A stretch of DNA of 64,000 nt from Erwinia sp. HDF1-3R (GCF_039621855.1 NZ_CP155071.1:2480001-2544000); one strand, 5' to 3'; counted from the first letter of the stretch, positions 29,604 to 39,618 are shown. Made by a program: numbers and translations. Notes: generated from the sequence alone by a model not told the origin.

Positions 29604-32600
29604 TCAGGATGAAATGTCATCCATCGCCTGCTGGATACGCTTCTCCGAGACCGGATACGGCGTTCCCAGCTGCTGAGCAAAGTAGCTTACGCGCAGCTCT
29701 TCAATCATCCAGCGGACGTCTTTCACTTCCTCATCATCGCGCCGGACTTCAGGTAATTTGTTGTACCAGCTGCTCCAGGCCTGCTGAATTTTTTCAACCT
29801 TCAGCATTCTGGCGCGATCGCTGTGGGGATCCACCGGCAGCTTTTCGAGACGTCGCTCGATGGCGTGCAGATATCTCAGCGTATCAGAGAGCCTTTTCCA
29901 GCCATTTTGCGTCACGAAACCGCGGTAGACCAGGCCACCCATCTGCGCCTTGATATCCGAGAGCGCCAGGGCCATGGTCATATCCACCCTTCCCTTAAGC
30001 TTTTTGTTAATGGTAAAGACGGAGGTCAGGATCTGTTCAACCTTGCTGGCGATATCCACCACCGTATCATTCAGCCCGGCGCGTACCCGCTCATGAAGCT
30101 GGCTGAAGGCCTCTTCCTGCCAGGTCGGACCGCCGAACTCCGCAATCAGCCGGTCAACGCCGCAGGAAATGCAGTCGTCAATCAGCTCCAGCACTTTACC
30201 GTAGGGGTTGAAGTAGAGTCCCAGCTTGGCTTTGTTGGGCAGTTTCTCATGCAGGTATTTCACCGGCGAAGGGATATTGAGCAGCAGCAGCCTGCGCTGA
30301 CCTCGCCACATCGCCTTCTGCTGGGCATGCTGGCTGTCAAAAAGACGAATGCCGACGCTCTCCTTTTCATCCACCAGCGCTGGCCAGGCTTTCACGCTGT
30401 AGCTGCCGCGTTTCTGCTCGAAGTGGTCCGGCAGGTTGCCGAAGCTCCAGCTTTGCAAACCGCTCTGCTCCAGTCCGTCATCCGCCACGTCCGCCAGCGT
30501 TTCCTGGACCTTGCCCTTCAGCGCATCCTTAAGCTGCGTCAGGCTTCGCCCTTCACCCAGCTTACGATTTTTTTCATCGACCACCCGAAAGGTGATTTTC
30601 AGATGATCGGGTACCTGGTCCCACTGCCAGGCCTCACGATCGATGGTTATACCGCTCATGCGGCGAAATTCGCGCTCCAGCGATTCCAGCAGCGGTAACG
30701 CCTGCGGGGTGGCACGTCCCATAAACGCATCGGCGTAGTTAGGGGCAGGAACAAAATTTCGCCGCACCGGTTTCGGGAGCGACTTGATCAGCGCCACCAC
30801 CAGCTCGCGTCGCAGACCGGGGATCTGCCACTCGAAGCCCGCCTCTGTGACCTGATTAAGCAGCGGCAGCGGAATATGCACCGTCACGCCGTCGGCCTCC
30901 TGGCCTGGCTCAAACTGATAGGTCAGCCGCAGGCGAAGATCACCCTGCTGCCAGATATCGGGATAGTCCAGCTGGCTGACGCCGTCGGCGCCCTCCTTCA
31001 CCAGCATCTCCCTGACGAAATTTAGCCGCTCGGGTTCTTCCCGGCTGGCCTGCTTCCACCAGCTGTCGAAGTGGCGCGCAGAGACAATATCATGGGGGAT
31101 ACGGCCGTCGTAAAACGCATAGAGCGTTTCATCATCTACCAGAATATCGCGGCGACGCGATTTGTGTTCCAGCTCTTCCACCTCCTCGCGCAGCCGCAGA
31201 TTAGCCCGGAAGAAAGTATGGCGCGTCTGCCAGTCGCCCTCGACCAGCGCATGGCGAATAAACAGCTCACGCGACAGCACGGGATCGATCGGGCCATAGT
31301 TGACCTTGCGCGCGGCAACAATCGGCAGTCCGTAAAGGGTAACCTTTTCGCTGGCCATCACCGCGCCCTGGGCCTTCTCCCAGTGCGGCTCGCTGTAGCT
31401 GCGTTTGATCAGATGCCCGGCGACCGGCTCAATCCACTCCGGCTCAATGCGCGCCGCAATGCGTCCCCACAGGCGGCTGGTCTCAACCAGTTCTGCCACC
31501 ATGGTCCACTTCGGCGGTTTTTTAAATAATCCCGACCCCGGAAAGATGGCAAAGCGGGCATTACGCGCGCCGGTATACTCCTGTTTGTCCGCATCCTTCT
31601 GCCCCAGATGCGAGAGCAGCCCGGTGAGTAGCGCGGTGTGAACGCTGCGAAAATCACCCGGCTCGGTGTTGAGCGGGATCCCCTGCTCGCGCACAACCTG
31701 ACGCAGCTGGGTATAGATATCCTGCCATTCACGTACGCGCAGGTAGTTGAGATAGTCGGTCCTGCACAGGCGTCGGAACTGGCTGGAACCCAGCGCCTTT
31801 TGCTGCTCCTGAAGGTAGTCCCACAGGTTTACAAAGGAGAGGAAGTCAGAATCCTTGTCGGCAAAGCGACGATGTTTTTCATCGGAGGCCTGCTGCTTAT
31901 CAACCGGCCTTTCGCGCGGATCCTGAATGGATAACGCCGAGGCGATGATCATCACTTCGCGGGTACAGCCGTAGCGCTGCGCTTCCAGCACCATTTTTGC
32001 CAGCCGGGGATCGACCGGTAGCTGCGCCAGTGAGCGGCCTGATGAGGTCAGCTTATAGTGCTGATTTTCGTTCTGGGTAATTGCCCCCAGCTCTTCAAGC
32101 AGTTTGACGCCATCCTGAATATTGCGTTTGTCGGGCGCTTCCACAAACGGGAAGGCGCCGATATCGCCAAGCCCGAGCGCGGTCATTTGCAAAATAACGG
32201 ATGCCAGGTTGGTGCGCAAAATTTCCGGGTCGGTAAAAGCCGGACGGCTGAGGAAATCATCTTCCGAATAGAGTCGGATGCAGACCCCTTCCGACACGCG
32301 ACCGCAGCGGCCCATACGCTGGTTTGCCGAGGCCTGCGAAACCGGCTCAATCGGCAGCCGCTGTACTTTCGTGCGAAAGCTGTAGCGACTGATGCGGGCG
32401 GTACCGGGATCGATAACGTATTTGATCCCCGGCACGGTCAGCGAGGTTTCAGCGACGTTGGTCGCCAGTACGATCCGCCGTCCGGTGTGCGACTGAAAGA
32501 CCCGGTTCTGCTCGGCGTTAGATAAGCGGGCAAAAAGCGGCAGGATTTCCGTATGCGGCAGATCGCGCCGGTTCAGCGCATCCGCCGTGTCGCGAATTTC

Positions 32601-33503
32601 ACGCTCGCCGCTCATAAAGATCAGAATATCTCCGCGGCTCAGCTGGCCCAGTTCATCGACGGCATCAAAAATCGCCTGTAGCTGGTCCCGCTCGGTGTCT
32701 TCTGCGTCCTCAACGATGGGCCGGTAGCGCACCTCAACCGGCCAGGTGCGGCCCGTAACCTCGATTACCGGTGCATTATGGAAGTGTCGCGAGAAGCGCT
32801 GAGGATCGATGGTGGCCGAGGTGATGATGACTTTCAGATCCGGACGCTTAGGCAGTAATTCGCGCAGGTAGCCCAGCAGGAAGTCAATATTCAGGCTGCG
32901 CTCGTGCGCCTCATCAATAATGATGGTGTCATACTGCATCAGCAGCCGGTCCTGCTGTACTTCCGCCAGCAGGATCCCGTCGGTCATCAGCTTGACCTGA
33001 GTCGTGTCGCTGACCTTGTCGTTAAAACGAACCTTATACCCAATACAGCCGCCCAGCGTGGTTTCCAGCTCGTCGGCAATACGGTCGGCGACGGTACGTG
33101 CCGCCAGGCGACGCGGCTGAGTATGACCAATCAGGCCGGTGATGCCCCTGCCCAGTTCCATACAGATTTTGGGGAGCTGGGTGGTTTTACCCGATCCCGT
33201 TTCACCCGCGACAATCACTACCTGATGATGACGGATGGCTTCTGCAATTTCGTCCTTTTTCTGACTGACCGGCAGATCTTCCGGGTAACGAATAGCAGGC
33301 GTCGCCGCGCGTCGCTGGGCGATTTTCTGTTCAGCCTGGGTGATTTCAGCATCCAGCGCGTCGGCTAAGGCCTGCTGAGCGCTGGCCTCTTTCATTTTTT
33401 TTGCGCCGTTGAAGCGCTTTTGCAGACGCTGGCGATCGCGCAGCATTAGCGAATCGAGTCGCGGCAGCAGAAGTGCCAGCGCTGACTGAGGATTTTCTGA
33501 CAT
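29604..33503 (-). CDS. hrpA: ATP-dependent RNA helicase HrpA
   Basis: A DEAH-box RNA helicase of 1299 residues (1300 in Escherichia coli), implicated in mRNA processing and in resolving stalled ribosomes. Walker A is GETGSGKTT (100-108), motif II is DEAHERS (197-203), and motif III SAT and the QRMGRCGR motif VI are present, followed by the long HrpA-specific C-terminal region. The reading frame is complete. It is divergent from azoR across a 234-base gap. Confidence 0.98.
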   Translation of the reverse strand: MSENPQSALALLLPRLDSLMLRDRQRLQKRFNGAKKMKEASAQQALADALDAEITQAEQKIAQRRAATPAIRYPEDLPVSQKKDEIAEAIRHHQVVIVAGETGSGKTTQLPKICMELGRGITGLIGHTQPRRLAARTVADRIADELETTLGGCIGYKVRFNDKVSDTTQVKLMTDGILLAEVQQDRLLMQYDTIIIDEAHERSLNIDFLLGYLRELLPKRPDLKVIITSATIDPQRFSRHFHNAPVIEVTGRTWPVEVRYRPIVEDAEDTERDQLQAIFDAVDELGQLSRGDILIFMSGEREIRDTADALNRRDLPHTEILPLFARLSNAEQNRVFQSHTGRRIVLATNVAETSLTVPGIKYVIDPGTARISRYSFRTKVQRLPIEPVSQASANQRMGRCGRVSEGVCIRLYSEDDFLSRPAFTDPEILRTNLASVILQMTALGLGDIGAFPFVEAPDKRNIQDGVKLLEELGAITQNENQHYKLTSSGRSLAQLPVDPRLAKMVLEAQRYGCTREVMIIASALSIQDPRERPVDKQQASDEKHRRFADKDSDFLSFVNLWDYLQEQQKALGSSQFRRLCRTDYLNYLRVREWQDIYTQLRQVVREQGIPLNTEPGDFRSVHTALLTGLLSHLGQKDADKQEYTGARNARFAIFPGSGLFKKPPKWTMVAELVETSRLWGRIAARIEPEWIEPVAGHLIKRSYSEPHWEKAQGAVMASEKVTLYGLPIVAARKVNYGPIDPVLSRELFIRHALVEGDWQTRHTFFRANLRLREEVEELEHKSRRRDILVDDETLYAFYDGRIPHDIVSARHFDSWWKQASREEPERLNFVREMLVKEGADGVSQLDYPDIWQQGDLRLRLTYQFEPGQEADGVTVHIPLPLLNQVTEAGFEWQIPGLRRELVVALIKSLPKPVRRNFVPAPNYADAFMGRATPQALPLLESLEREFRRMSGITIDREAWQWDQVPDHLKITFRVVDEKNRKLGEGRSLTQLKDALKGKVQETLADVADDGLEQSGLQSWSFGNLPDHFEQKRGSYSVKAWPALVDEKESVGIRLFDSQHAQQKAMWRGQRRLLLLNIPSPVKYLHEKLPNKAKLGLYFNPYGKVLELIDDCISCGVDRLIAEFGGPTWQEEAFSQLHERVRAGLNDTVVDIASKVEQILTSVFTINKKLKGRVDMTMALALSDIKAQMGGLVYRGFVTQNGWKRLSDTLRYLHAIERRLEKLPVDPHSDRARMLKVEKIQQAWSSWYNKLPEVRRDDEEVKDVRWMIEELRVSYFAQQLGTPYPVSEKRIQQAMDDISS

Positions 33504-33701
33504 AGGATTTACACGCTCATTCTGTTGCCGTTGAACCGGTCAACAGCGGACTAATCAGGATAAAAATTTTGCGTAGTGTAGCACAGACAGACACTTAGCC
33601 ATTGTCCGTGCGTGGTTTGCTTGTTCAGTAATTTCGAACGTTGACCTCAGAATATTGCACTATCCCTGAGGGAGGTTTGTCCATAGAGTGTATGTCATTG
33701 A

Positions 33702-34343
<642 letters not shown>

Positions 34344-34374
34344 TTTTTGTTTATGCTGTTGCGGTGACCGATAT

Positions 34375-34411
34375 AGCCCGGTGGACAATTCCCGTGTCCA
34401 CCGGGCTTTTT
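34375..34411 (+). terminator. Terminator after azoR
   Basis: AGCCCGGTGGACA (34375-34387) pairs with TGTCCACCGGGCT (34395-34407) over a seven-base loop and runs into TTTTTC. Confidence 0.93.
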
Positions 34412-34459
34412 CTTTAGGGGTAGTCTTCTGTTCGGCTGGGGGTATGTCAGTTGTGCAGG

Positions 34460-34895
34460 CTGGAATTTCTGCTGTGTCGGTGGATAATCCCTGCGGTTAA
34501 CGTTGGGTTGTGGCGGCTGGAATTCCTGCTGTGTCGGTGGATAATCCCTGCGGTTAACGTTGGGTTGTGGCGGCTGGAATTCCTGCTGTGCCGGTGGATA
34601 ATCCCTGCGGTTAACGTTGGGTTGTGCAGGCTGGAATTTCTGCTGTGTCGGTGGATAATCCCTGCGGTTAACGTTGGGTTGTGGCGGCTGGAATTCCTGC
34701 TGTGCCGGTGGATAATCCCTGCGGTTAACGTTGGGTTGTGGCGGCTGGAATTCCTGCTGTGCCGGTGGATAATCCCTGCGGTTAACGTTGGGTTGTGGCG
34801 GCTGGAATTTCTGCTGTGTCGGTGGATAATCCCTGTGGTTAACGTTGGGTTGTGGCGGCTGGAATTCCTGCTGTGCCGGTGGATAATCCCTGCGG
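34460..34895. repeat. Eight-copy 57-bp tandem repeat array
   Basis: The phrase CTGGAATT recurs at 34460, 34517, 34574, 34631, 34688, 34745, 34802 and 34859, exactly 57 bases apart. Units differ at a few positions (cagg/cggc, ttc/cct, gtc/gcc). Because 57 is a multiple of three and the unit lacks stops, both strands appear open, but neither frame has a ribosome site or family resemblance. Each unit contains the 18-mer that also terminates the neighbouring structured element. I read it as noncoding minisatellite. Confidence 0.9.
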
Positions 34896-35082
34896 TTGCC
34901 GGGCGTCCTCGCGCCACGCTCCGCGTGGTGCCTTTGGCTCCGACTCCGGGCCGGACGGCCTGGTCGCGAGCGGGCATCCCTGCCCGCCGCTCCCTGAGTG
35001 CAGCATCCCTGCTGCCCTCGCCTGGCCCTCCGTCTGCGCCGCAGCGCTGCGGATTGCCCGTCACCCGCAGGGATTATCCACC
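34878..35082 (-). repeat. Structured repeat element, copy A, with 18-bp terminal inverted repeats
   Basis: GGTGGATAATCCCTGCGG (34878-34895) and its exact complement (35065-35082) bracket a GC-rich 205-bp element. On the minus strand it contains hairpins GCGGGC-AGGGAT-GCCCGC (34970-34987) and GCAGC-AGGGAT-GCTGC (35000-35015), a CCACGC-GGA-GCGTGG hairpin and a CCGCAGCGCTGCGG palindrome. Order and loop sequence match copies B and C on the other strand, while stem sequences differ, which suggests conserved structure. No coding potential is convincing. Confidence 0.75.
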
Positions 35083-35092
35083 TCTCAGGCTG

Positions 35093-35262
35093 CTGAGCTG
35101 CTTTAAGTAAAACCGTTTATCTGTCCGAAGGCTTCTGAGCTGCTTCCAGTAAAAACTTTTAGCTCTCCGCCTGTACGTGAGTGCTTTCAATAAAACCGCT
35201 TGTCTATCCGCTGGCATTTGAGGTGCTTTCAGTAAAACCGCTTGTCTATCCGCAGTTATCAT
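35093..35262. repeat. Four-copy array of about 42 bp
   Basis: Four degenerate units share GCTTTCAGTAAAACCGCTTG and a TATCCG-like segment; the AGTAAAA core recurs at about 35106, 35148, 35189 and 35231. It lies directly beside element copy A. Noncoding by appearance. Confidence 0.75.
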
Positions 35263-35380
35263 CAGCACGACGTCCAGTTAAGCCCTAATAACATTCAGGC
35301 TTTTGAGCTGTAGCAATGCTCATCCATTTTCTTATTTGCAGAGTTCTTTCTTTTAAAACTTGCCGAAAGATCTTGTGTAA

Positions 35381-35634
35381 CCCCCGAAACCGCCGTTACC
35401 CGCAGCCAACACAATGTAAATGGAGCCGGCGGGTGGGGCCCGGTGACAGGCATCCCGCAGCGCTGAGCGCAGAGAGGAAGACCCGGATGGGCCAGCAGGG
35501 ATGCTGGCACAAGGGCATGCCGGGACAGGGATGTCCCGTCATGCCCGGTCCGAAAGGTCGACGAGGGGAGCGAAGGCAACGCGCAACGCGCGGCGCGAGG
35601 ACCGCCAGGCACCGGGCCCCATCCGTTGGCGACG
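35381..35634 (+). repeat. Structured repeat element, copy B
   Basis: The first of two near-identical direct copies offset by 457 bases. GGGGCCCGGTG (35434-35444) and CACCGGGCCCC (35610-35620) form a closing stem. Inside are GCCAGC-AGGGAT-GCTGGC (35491-35508) and a long hairpin 35513-35546: GGGCATG, a mismatch, CGGGAC-AGGGAT-GTCCCG, a mismatch, CATGCCC. The top of the latter contains ACAGGGATGT, the core of the SELEX-defined CsrA consensus. There is no credible gene on either strand. Confidence 0.8.
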
Positions 35635-35745
35635 GCACCAGACTTAAGCCAGCCAGGCACAATCCGTAGGCGACAGCACCAGGCCTTTAGCCAGCCAGGC
35701 ACAATCCGCTGGCAACAACACTGAGCCTTTAACGCACTGTGCACA
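35618..35745. repeat. Short direct repeats of about 43 bp after copy B
   Basis: Three degenerate units share ATCCGTTGGCGACGGCACCA and a GCCTTTAGCCAGCCAGGCAC-like segment. The same unit recurs after copy C. Confidence 0.7.
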
Positions 35746-35837
35746 ACCCCCAGGCTATGGCCCTGAGGCTTTGGCAATGAGGTTGTCTTATTTGCAGAGT
35801 TCTCTTTGCTTTAAACCTGCCAAAGAATCGCCTGTAA

Positions 35838-36090
35838 CCCCCGAAACCGCCGTTACCCGCAGCCAACACAATGTAAATGGAGCCGGCGGGTGGGGCCCGG
35901 TGACAGGCATCCCGCAGCGCTGAGCGCAGAGAGGAAGACCCGGATGGGCCAGCAGGGATGCTGGCACAAGGGCATGTCGGGACAGGGATGTCACGTCATG
36001 CCCGGTCCGAAAGGTCGACGAGCGGAGCGAAGGAACCGTGCGAAGCGCGGCGCGAGGACCGCCAGGCACCGGGCCCCATCCGTTGGCGAA
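35838..36090 (+). repeat. Structured repeat element, copy C
   Basis: Nearly identical to copy B over about 250 bases, with the same closing stem GGGGCCCGGTG/CACCGGGCCCC and hairpins GCCAGC-AGGGAT-GCTGGC (35948-35965) and CGGGAC-AGGGAT-GTCACG (35978-35995, one mismatch). The outer GGGCATG/CATGCCC stem is retained. Differences cluster in the 3' third. Confidence 0.8.
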
Positions 36091-36240
36091 TGCAACAGGC
36101 CTTTAGTTAACCAGGCCCCATTGGCGATGGCTCTGAGCCTTTACCGGGCAAGGCACCATCCGCTGGCGACGGCACCAGACTTTAGCCAGCCGGGCACAAT
36201 CCGCTGGCGACGGCACCAAACCTTTAGCCAGCCGGACAAC
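36060..36240. repeat. Short direct repeats of about 43 bp after copy C
   Basis: Four degenerate units like those after copy B; the last two (from about 36152 and 36193) share ATCCGCTGGCGACGGCACCA exactly. The array ends about 45 bases before the ydbL stop codon. Confidence 0.7.
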
Positions 36241-36284
36241 ACCCATCGACGATATGCTCCAGTCACCACCGGAATGGCACACGA

Positions 36285-36614
36285 TTAAGGTGTTTTCTGT
36301 AGCCACTGCCCGTTAATCCCACGAACATATTCGCCCGCAGCGGCCCTGTCGACCAGCTTCATCCCGGCAATACGGGCAACCTCTTCCGTCGTCAGACCAT
36401 TTTGCCGGGCCAGCATCAGATATTGCTGACTGCGCCCCTGATTGATACGCTCAACCAGTGCCAGCGTATCCGCATCCTGAGCTCGAGGTGCGATATAGCC
36501 GGACAGCGTCTCACCTACCCGACCCTGCTGACGCCCCTCGCTCAACGTCAGTGCCATAACCGCCGTCGGCAGCAATAGCAGGCAAATCAGCATAGTTCTT
36601 AACCTGCCCATCAT
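36285..36614 (-). CDS. ydbL: Periplasmic YdbL (DUF1318)
   Basis: A small periplasmic protein of about 109 residues with a signal peptide ending MALTLSEG (cleaved after VMA). It resembles Escherichia coli YdbL (108 residues): QGRVGETLSGYIA, ARQNGLTTEEVARIAG and GEYVRGINGQWL. The start is the first of two ATGs, at 36612-36614, behind GAGGGGGG. It is the last gene of ydbH-ynbE-ydbL; in Escherichia coli YdbL modulates the YdbH-YnbE intermembrane bridge. Confidence 0.92.
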   Translation of the reverse strand: MMGRLRTMLICLLLLPTAVMALTLSEGRQQGRVGETLSGYIAPRAQDADTLALVERINQGRSQQYLMLARQNGLTTEEVARIAGMKLVDRAAAGEYVRGINGQWLQKTP

Positions 36615-36621
36615 GCCCCCC

Positions 36622-36810
36622 TCAAAATAAATCACTCTGATTTTTTAACAGTGCCTCAACGTCTTTATCTACCTTGATATGGATCTCATGCTCAATTTTG
36701 ACGTTCATATTGATGGTAATCGGCTCTTTTGGTGCAGCGATCTCAATACGGGGCGTACAGCCGCTAAGCAGTAGCGCAGCGGCGGGCATCAGCAGGCTAA
36801 TGCGTTTCAT
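36622..36810 (-). CDS. ynbE: Outer-membrane lipoprotein YnbE
   Basis: A 62-residue lipoprotein starting at ATG 36808-36810 (MKRISLLMPAAALLLSGC), with the lipobox LLSGC. The mature part holds the short beta-prone ITINMNVKIEHEIHIKVDKD. Its start overlaps the ydbH 3' end by 14 bases, and it ends eight bases before ydbL. In Escherichia coli, YnbE multimerises on YdbH to extend a lipid-conducting bridge to the outer membrane. Confidence 0.93.
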   Translation of the reverse strand: MKRISLLMPAAALLLSGCTPRIEIAAPKEPITINMNVKIEHEIHIKVDKDVEALLKNQSDLF

Positions 36811-39418
36811 CAGATTTTTCCTTGTGCTTCGGCAGTGTGGCGTTATCTTCCAGCCATGACTGCACGTTATCGCCAAAGCGCAAACTGCGCCAGAGCTGAA
36901 ACAGGTTTTCCTGCTGCGTATAGTTAAGCGACACGCGCTGATTTTTATCGCTAAAACGACTGGTACCGTTAACCTGCGCCCTGAAGGTCATCATCCCGAG
37001 GTTATCCAGATCCAGCGTGGCCCAGCTGCGTGAAATTTCCATATAACGTAACCAGTTCATCGCCGCACCTGCCGCTATATTGTTGTTGGAAATTGTATCC
37101 GCAAAGTCCTTATCCATCCGGACCGTCAGCGGACCGCTATTGGCAATCCAGCCGTCCTTAATCAGCCAGCGGGGATGACTCAGCCACAGCGGCAGCGCGC
37201 CATTGATATGCCCGGACATCGCAATCTGTTTCGGCTTTATCGCCGTGACCAGCTCGCTGACGCTGATATTTTTAATGCGCAGCGTCGCGGCTTCATGCTG
37301 CGGCATCTGCAAACTCTCCATACGCAGCGTCCCCCCCAGAATATCCATACCGACGTTACTCAGGCGCAGCGGCTGCTCTTCACTCCAGGGGTAGCCGCCC
37401 TGGAGATCGGCAGTGATATTTTGCAGGGTAAACTGATTTTTAATCGCTTTGATACGAAGAGAGACCGGTCCTTTTGCGCCGAAATACCAGCGATCGACCT
37501 TCAGTCTGAACGGCAGGGAGAAATCGACGCCGCTGATGTCGTTATCCGGCAGTGAAACGCTCCCGTTGCTCACCACCCAGTGACCGCCCGCCTCCAGGCC
37601 GCTGTCGCTGGCAGCGGAAAAGGCCACCTGCGCCCTGAGGGTGCCGGAGCGGATCTTCATTTTCAGGTCGTTACTCAGCAGCGGCTGGAAAACCGTAAGA
37701 GGCTGCGTTGGCCACCAGGCCTGACCGCGCAGATGCGCACCATCCCAGCGGCCCTGCAAGCGCACCGGGCCAATTGCCTGCGCCTGAAGCGTGCCGCGAT
37801 AGAGAAAAAAGGCCGGATCGCGCCCGCTGACGTTAAGCGCCAGCGTGGCGGGCGGCAGGTAACCGCCGTCGCCAAACAGCGTCTGCCGGGCGGTCAGGCT
37901 GAGCGCACCATCAAAAGAGGGTTTAGCCCGATCCCAGCGCAGCGGCGAGGTTAAGGTTAGTCTGGGCGCGTGAACGTTGACGCCGCCATAACGGATCCGA
38001 TCGAAGCCGGTGGAGAGTGACGTCAGTTCAATCAGCGTCTCCTGCCAGCGCCCATTTCCGTTCACATCCCAACTGGCCGACAGCGGTACCATTTTGCCGT
38101 TGCCCCAGTAGCGCCACTGCCACAGGCCTTTATCCGGCCAGAAGTCCGTCGCGCGGCCATCCAGATGCAGTCTGAACCGCCCCATTTGCGGATCGTGGGC
38201 GCTAAGGATCGCCTGTAAACGCCCATCCACTCCCGCTGAAGATAGGGTGACCCCGGCCAGCGGCCAGCGTGCCTCGTCAACCTCCAGCGTCGGGAGTAGC
38301 CGCCCTCGCATGCGCAGCAGCGCACCCGGGCTGAGCCAGAGTGCGGGATCCAGCAGCGGGCCACGCACTTCACCCGGAAGACCTGCATAAAATTGCAGCT
38401 GGGCCAGCTTGCTTTCGCCAGTTATCCTGAAGGGTAACGCGCTGTTAACGAGGTCGAGGTGGCCCGGCCCGAGCGTCAGTACCACGTTGCCCTTCCCTCC
38501 GCGTCCCTGAGTCAGGACGTTCAGACGTCCGGTAATTTCCGTTGCCGCCAGCCCCTGTTGCCAGTGATTCAGGCTCAGGGCCACGCCGCCGGAAAGCGGC
38601 TGGGAAGCCCAGGGCCAGCGCCACTGTCCGTGAGTTATCTGCACGCTGTCGGCTGAAACCTGCCAGGGTAAGCTGACCAGCGGCGTCTGGTTATCCTTCG
38701 CCGTGACCAGCAATTCACCCTGCTGCTGCTGCCAGTTCAGCCTGACTGTCAGAGGATCCGGCACGCCCTGTAGCGTCAGGTTAGCGCCAAGCTGCCCCTC
38801 CTCTGGCAACGTATTGGGGATGACAGGAAGATGCAGAGTGCCTGAAAGCTGTACCGGTTCAGGAATGCCGGGGGCCTGAAAGGTCAGCGCATCGACATTC
38901 AGGCGGTTGCCTTCCAGCCTCGCCTTAAGGGACAGCGCGTCACCGCTGTAAGTGATTTGCTGGCGATCGCTATCCAGGCTAAGGCGCAACGCGCCAGCCA
39001 GATTTTGCCACGGGGCGATCGAGAAATGATCAACAGAAACCTGCGCAGAAGGCAGCATCGCCTGCCAGGCCGCCAGCGTTCGCGGCGCGGCGTCGGATTT
39101 TCCGTTGGGTAACCGATCGAAACATGCGCTGTCGATATTGACGTCTGCGGCATCGAGCAGCCAGCGACCCTTTCGCTTGCTCAACGAAACATCACGCACG
39201 TTAGCCAGCACGCACTGCCCGGCCAGATAGCGGATACCCGGCAGGGAAAGCGCGCCCTTATGCCACCCTGGCCGTCCGTCCAGCGCCACGGACGTTCCCG
39301 CCGGAAGCCAGACTCCCGCAAGCCGCGGCAGCCAGTGCGTAATGGTCAGCATCAGTCCTGCCAGCAGCAAAACGACACTCATTACTGCTGCGGTTAAAAT
39401 TTTCCAGCCCCGGGTCAT
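36797..39418 (-). CDS. ydbH: AsmA-like intermembrane phospholipid transport protein YdbH
   Basis: An 873-residue AsmA-like protein, one of the redundant TamB/YhdP/YdbH set that moves phospholipids to the outer membrane. One N-terminal membrane anchor (residues 10-30) is followed by a long repetitive beta-rich periplasmic groove, ending with the conserved C-terminal region LTVRMDKDFADTISNNNIAA. It is the first gene of ydbH-ynbE-ydbL and divergent from ldhA. Length and ending match Escherichia coli YdbH. Confidence 0.95.
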   Translation of the reverse strand: MTRGWKILTAAVMSVVLLLAGLMLTITHWLPRLAGVWLPAGTSVALDGRPGWHKGALSLPGIRYLAGQCVLANVRDVSLSKRKGRWLLDAADVNIDSACFDRLPNGKSDAAPRTLAAWQAMLPSAQVSVDHFSIAPWQNLAGALRLSLDSDRQQITYSGDALSLKARLEGNRLNVDALTFQAPGIPEPVQLSGTLHLPVIPNTLPEEGQLGANLTLQGVPDPLTVRLNWQQQQGELLVTAKDNQTPLVSLPWQVSADSVQITHGQWRWPWASQPLSGGVALSLNHWQQGLAATEITGRLNVLTQGRGGKGNVVLTLGPGHLDLVNSALPFRITGESKLAQLQFYAGLPGEVRGPLLDPALWLSPGALLRMRGRLLPTLEVDEARWPLAGVTLSSAGVDGRLQAILSAHDPQMGRFRLHLDGRATDFWPDKGLWQWRYWGNGKMVPLSASWDVNGNGRWQETLIELTSLSTGFDRIRYGGVNVHAPRLTLTSPLRWDRAKPSFDGALSLTARQTLFGDGGYLPPATLALNVSGRDPAFFLYRGTLQAQAIGPVRLQGRWDGAHLRGQAWWPTQPLTVFQPLLSNDLKMKIRSGTLRAQVAFSAASDSGLEAGGHWVVSNGSVSLPDNDISGVDFSLPFRLKVDRWYFGAKGPVSLRIKAIKNQFTLQNITADLQGGYPWSEEQPLRLSNVGMDILGGTLRMESLQMPQHEAATLRIKNISVSELVTAIKPKQIAMSGHINGALPLWLSHPRWLIKDGWIANSGPLTVRMDKDFADTISNNNIAAGAAMNWLRYMEISRSWATLDLDNLGMMTFRAQVNGTSRFSDKNQRVSLNYTQQENLFQLWRSLRFGDNVQSWLEDNATLPKHKEKSDETH

Positions 39419-39618
39419 GGCAATATAAAGTCCGTTTATTTCGACAGGTTAAGTGAGGTAAATGATGGCACGTTAAGCCCGGATGGAGAAGTTTTTCCCC
39501 GAAAACAGGCCAGGCAGCCGTGATATTTACCGCAGCTCTGGTAAGGGTCGCAGCCTGATATCAAATCTTGTTAAGATGTCGGTTGATGAAATCCCTTCGG
39601 CATAGCAGGAGAGCAATC

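Noticed and set aside
34460..34895. CRISPR array
   Set aside because: Units are contiguous and near-identical with no unique spacers, and no cas genes are nearby.
34447..35110. Long open frames on both strands across the 57-bp array
   Set aside because: They exist only because the unit is 57 bases without stops; no ribosome sites, no family resemblance, and identical openness on both strands.
35295..36288. Proteins encoded by the structured repeat copies B and C
   Set aside because: Frames on both strands follow the repeat, lack ribosome sites and encode Pro/Arg/Cys-rich nonsense; the conserved feature is hairpin structure.
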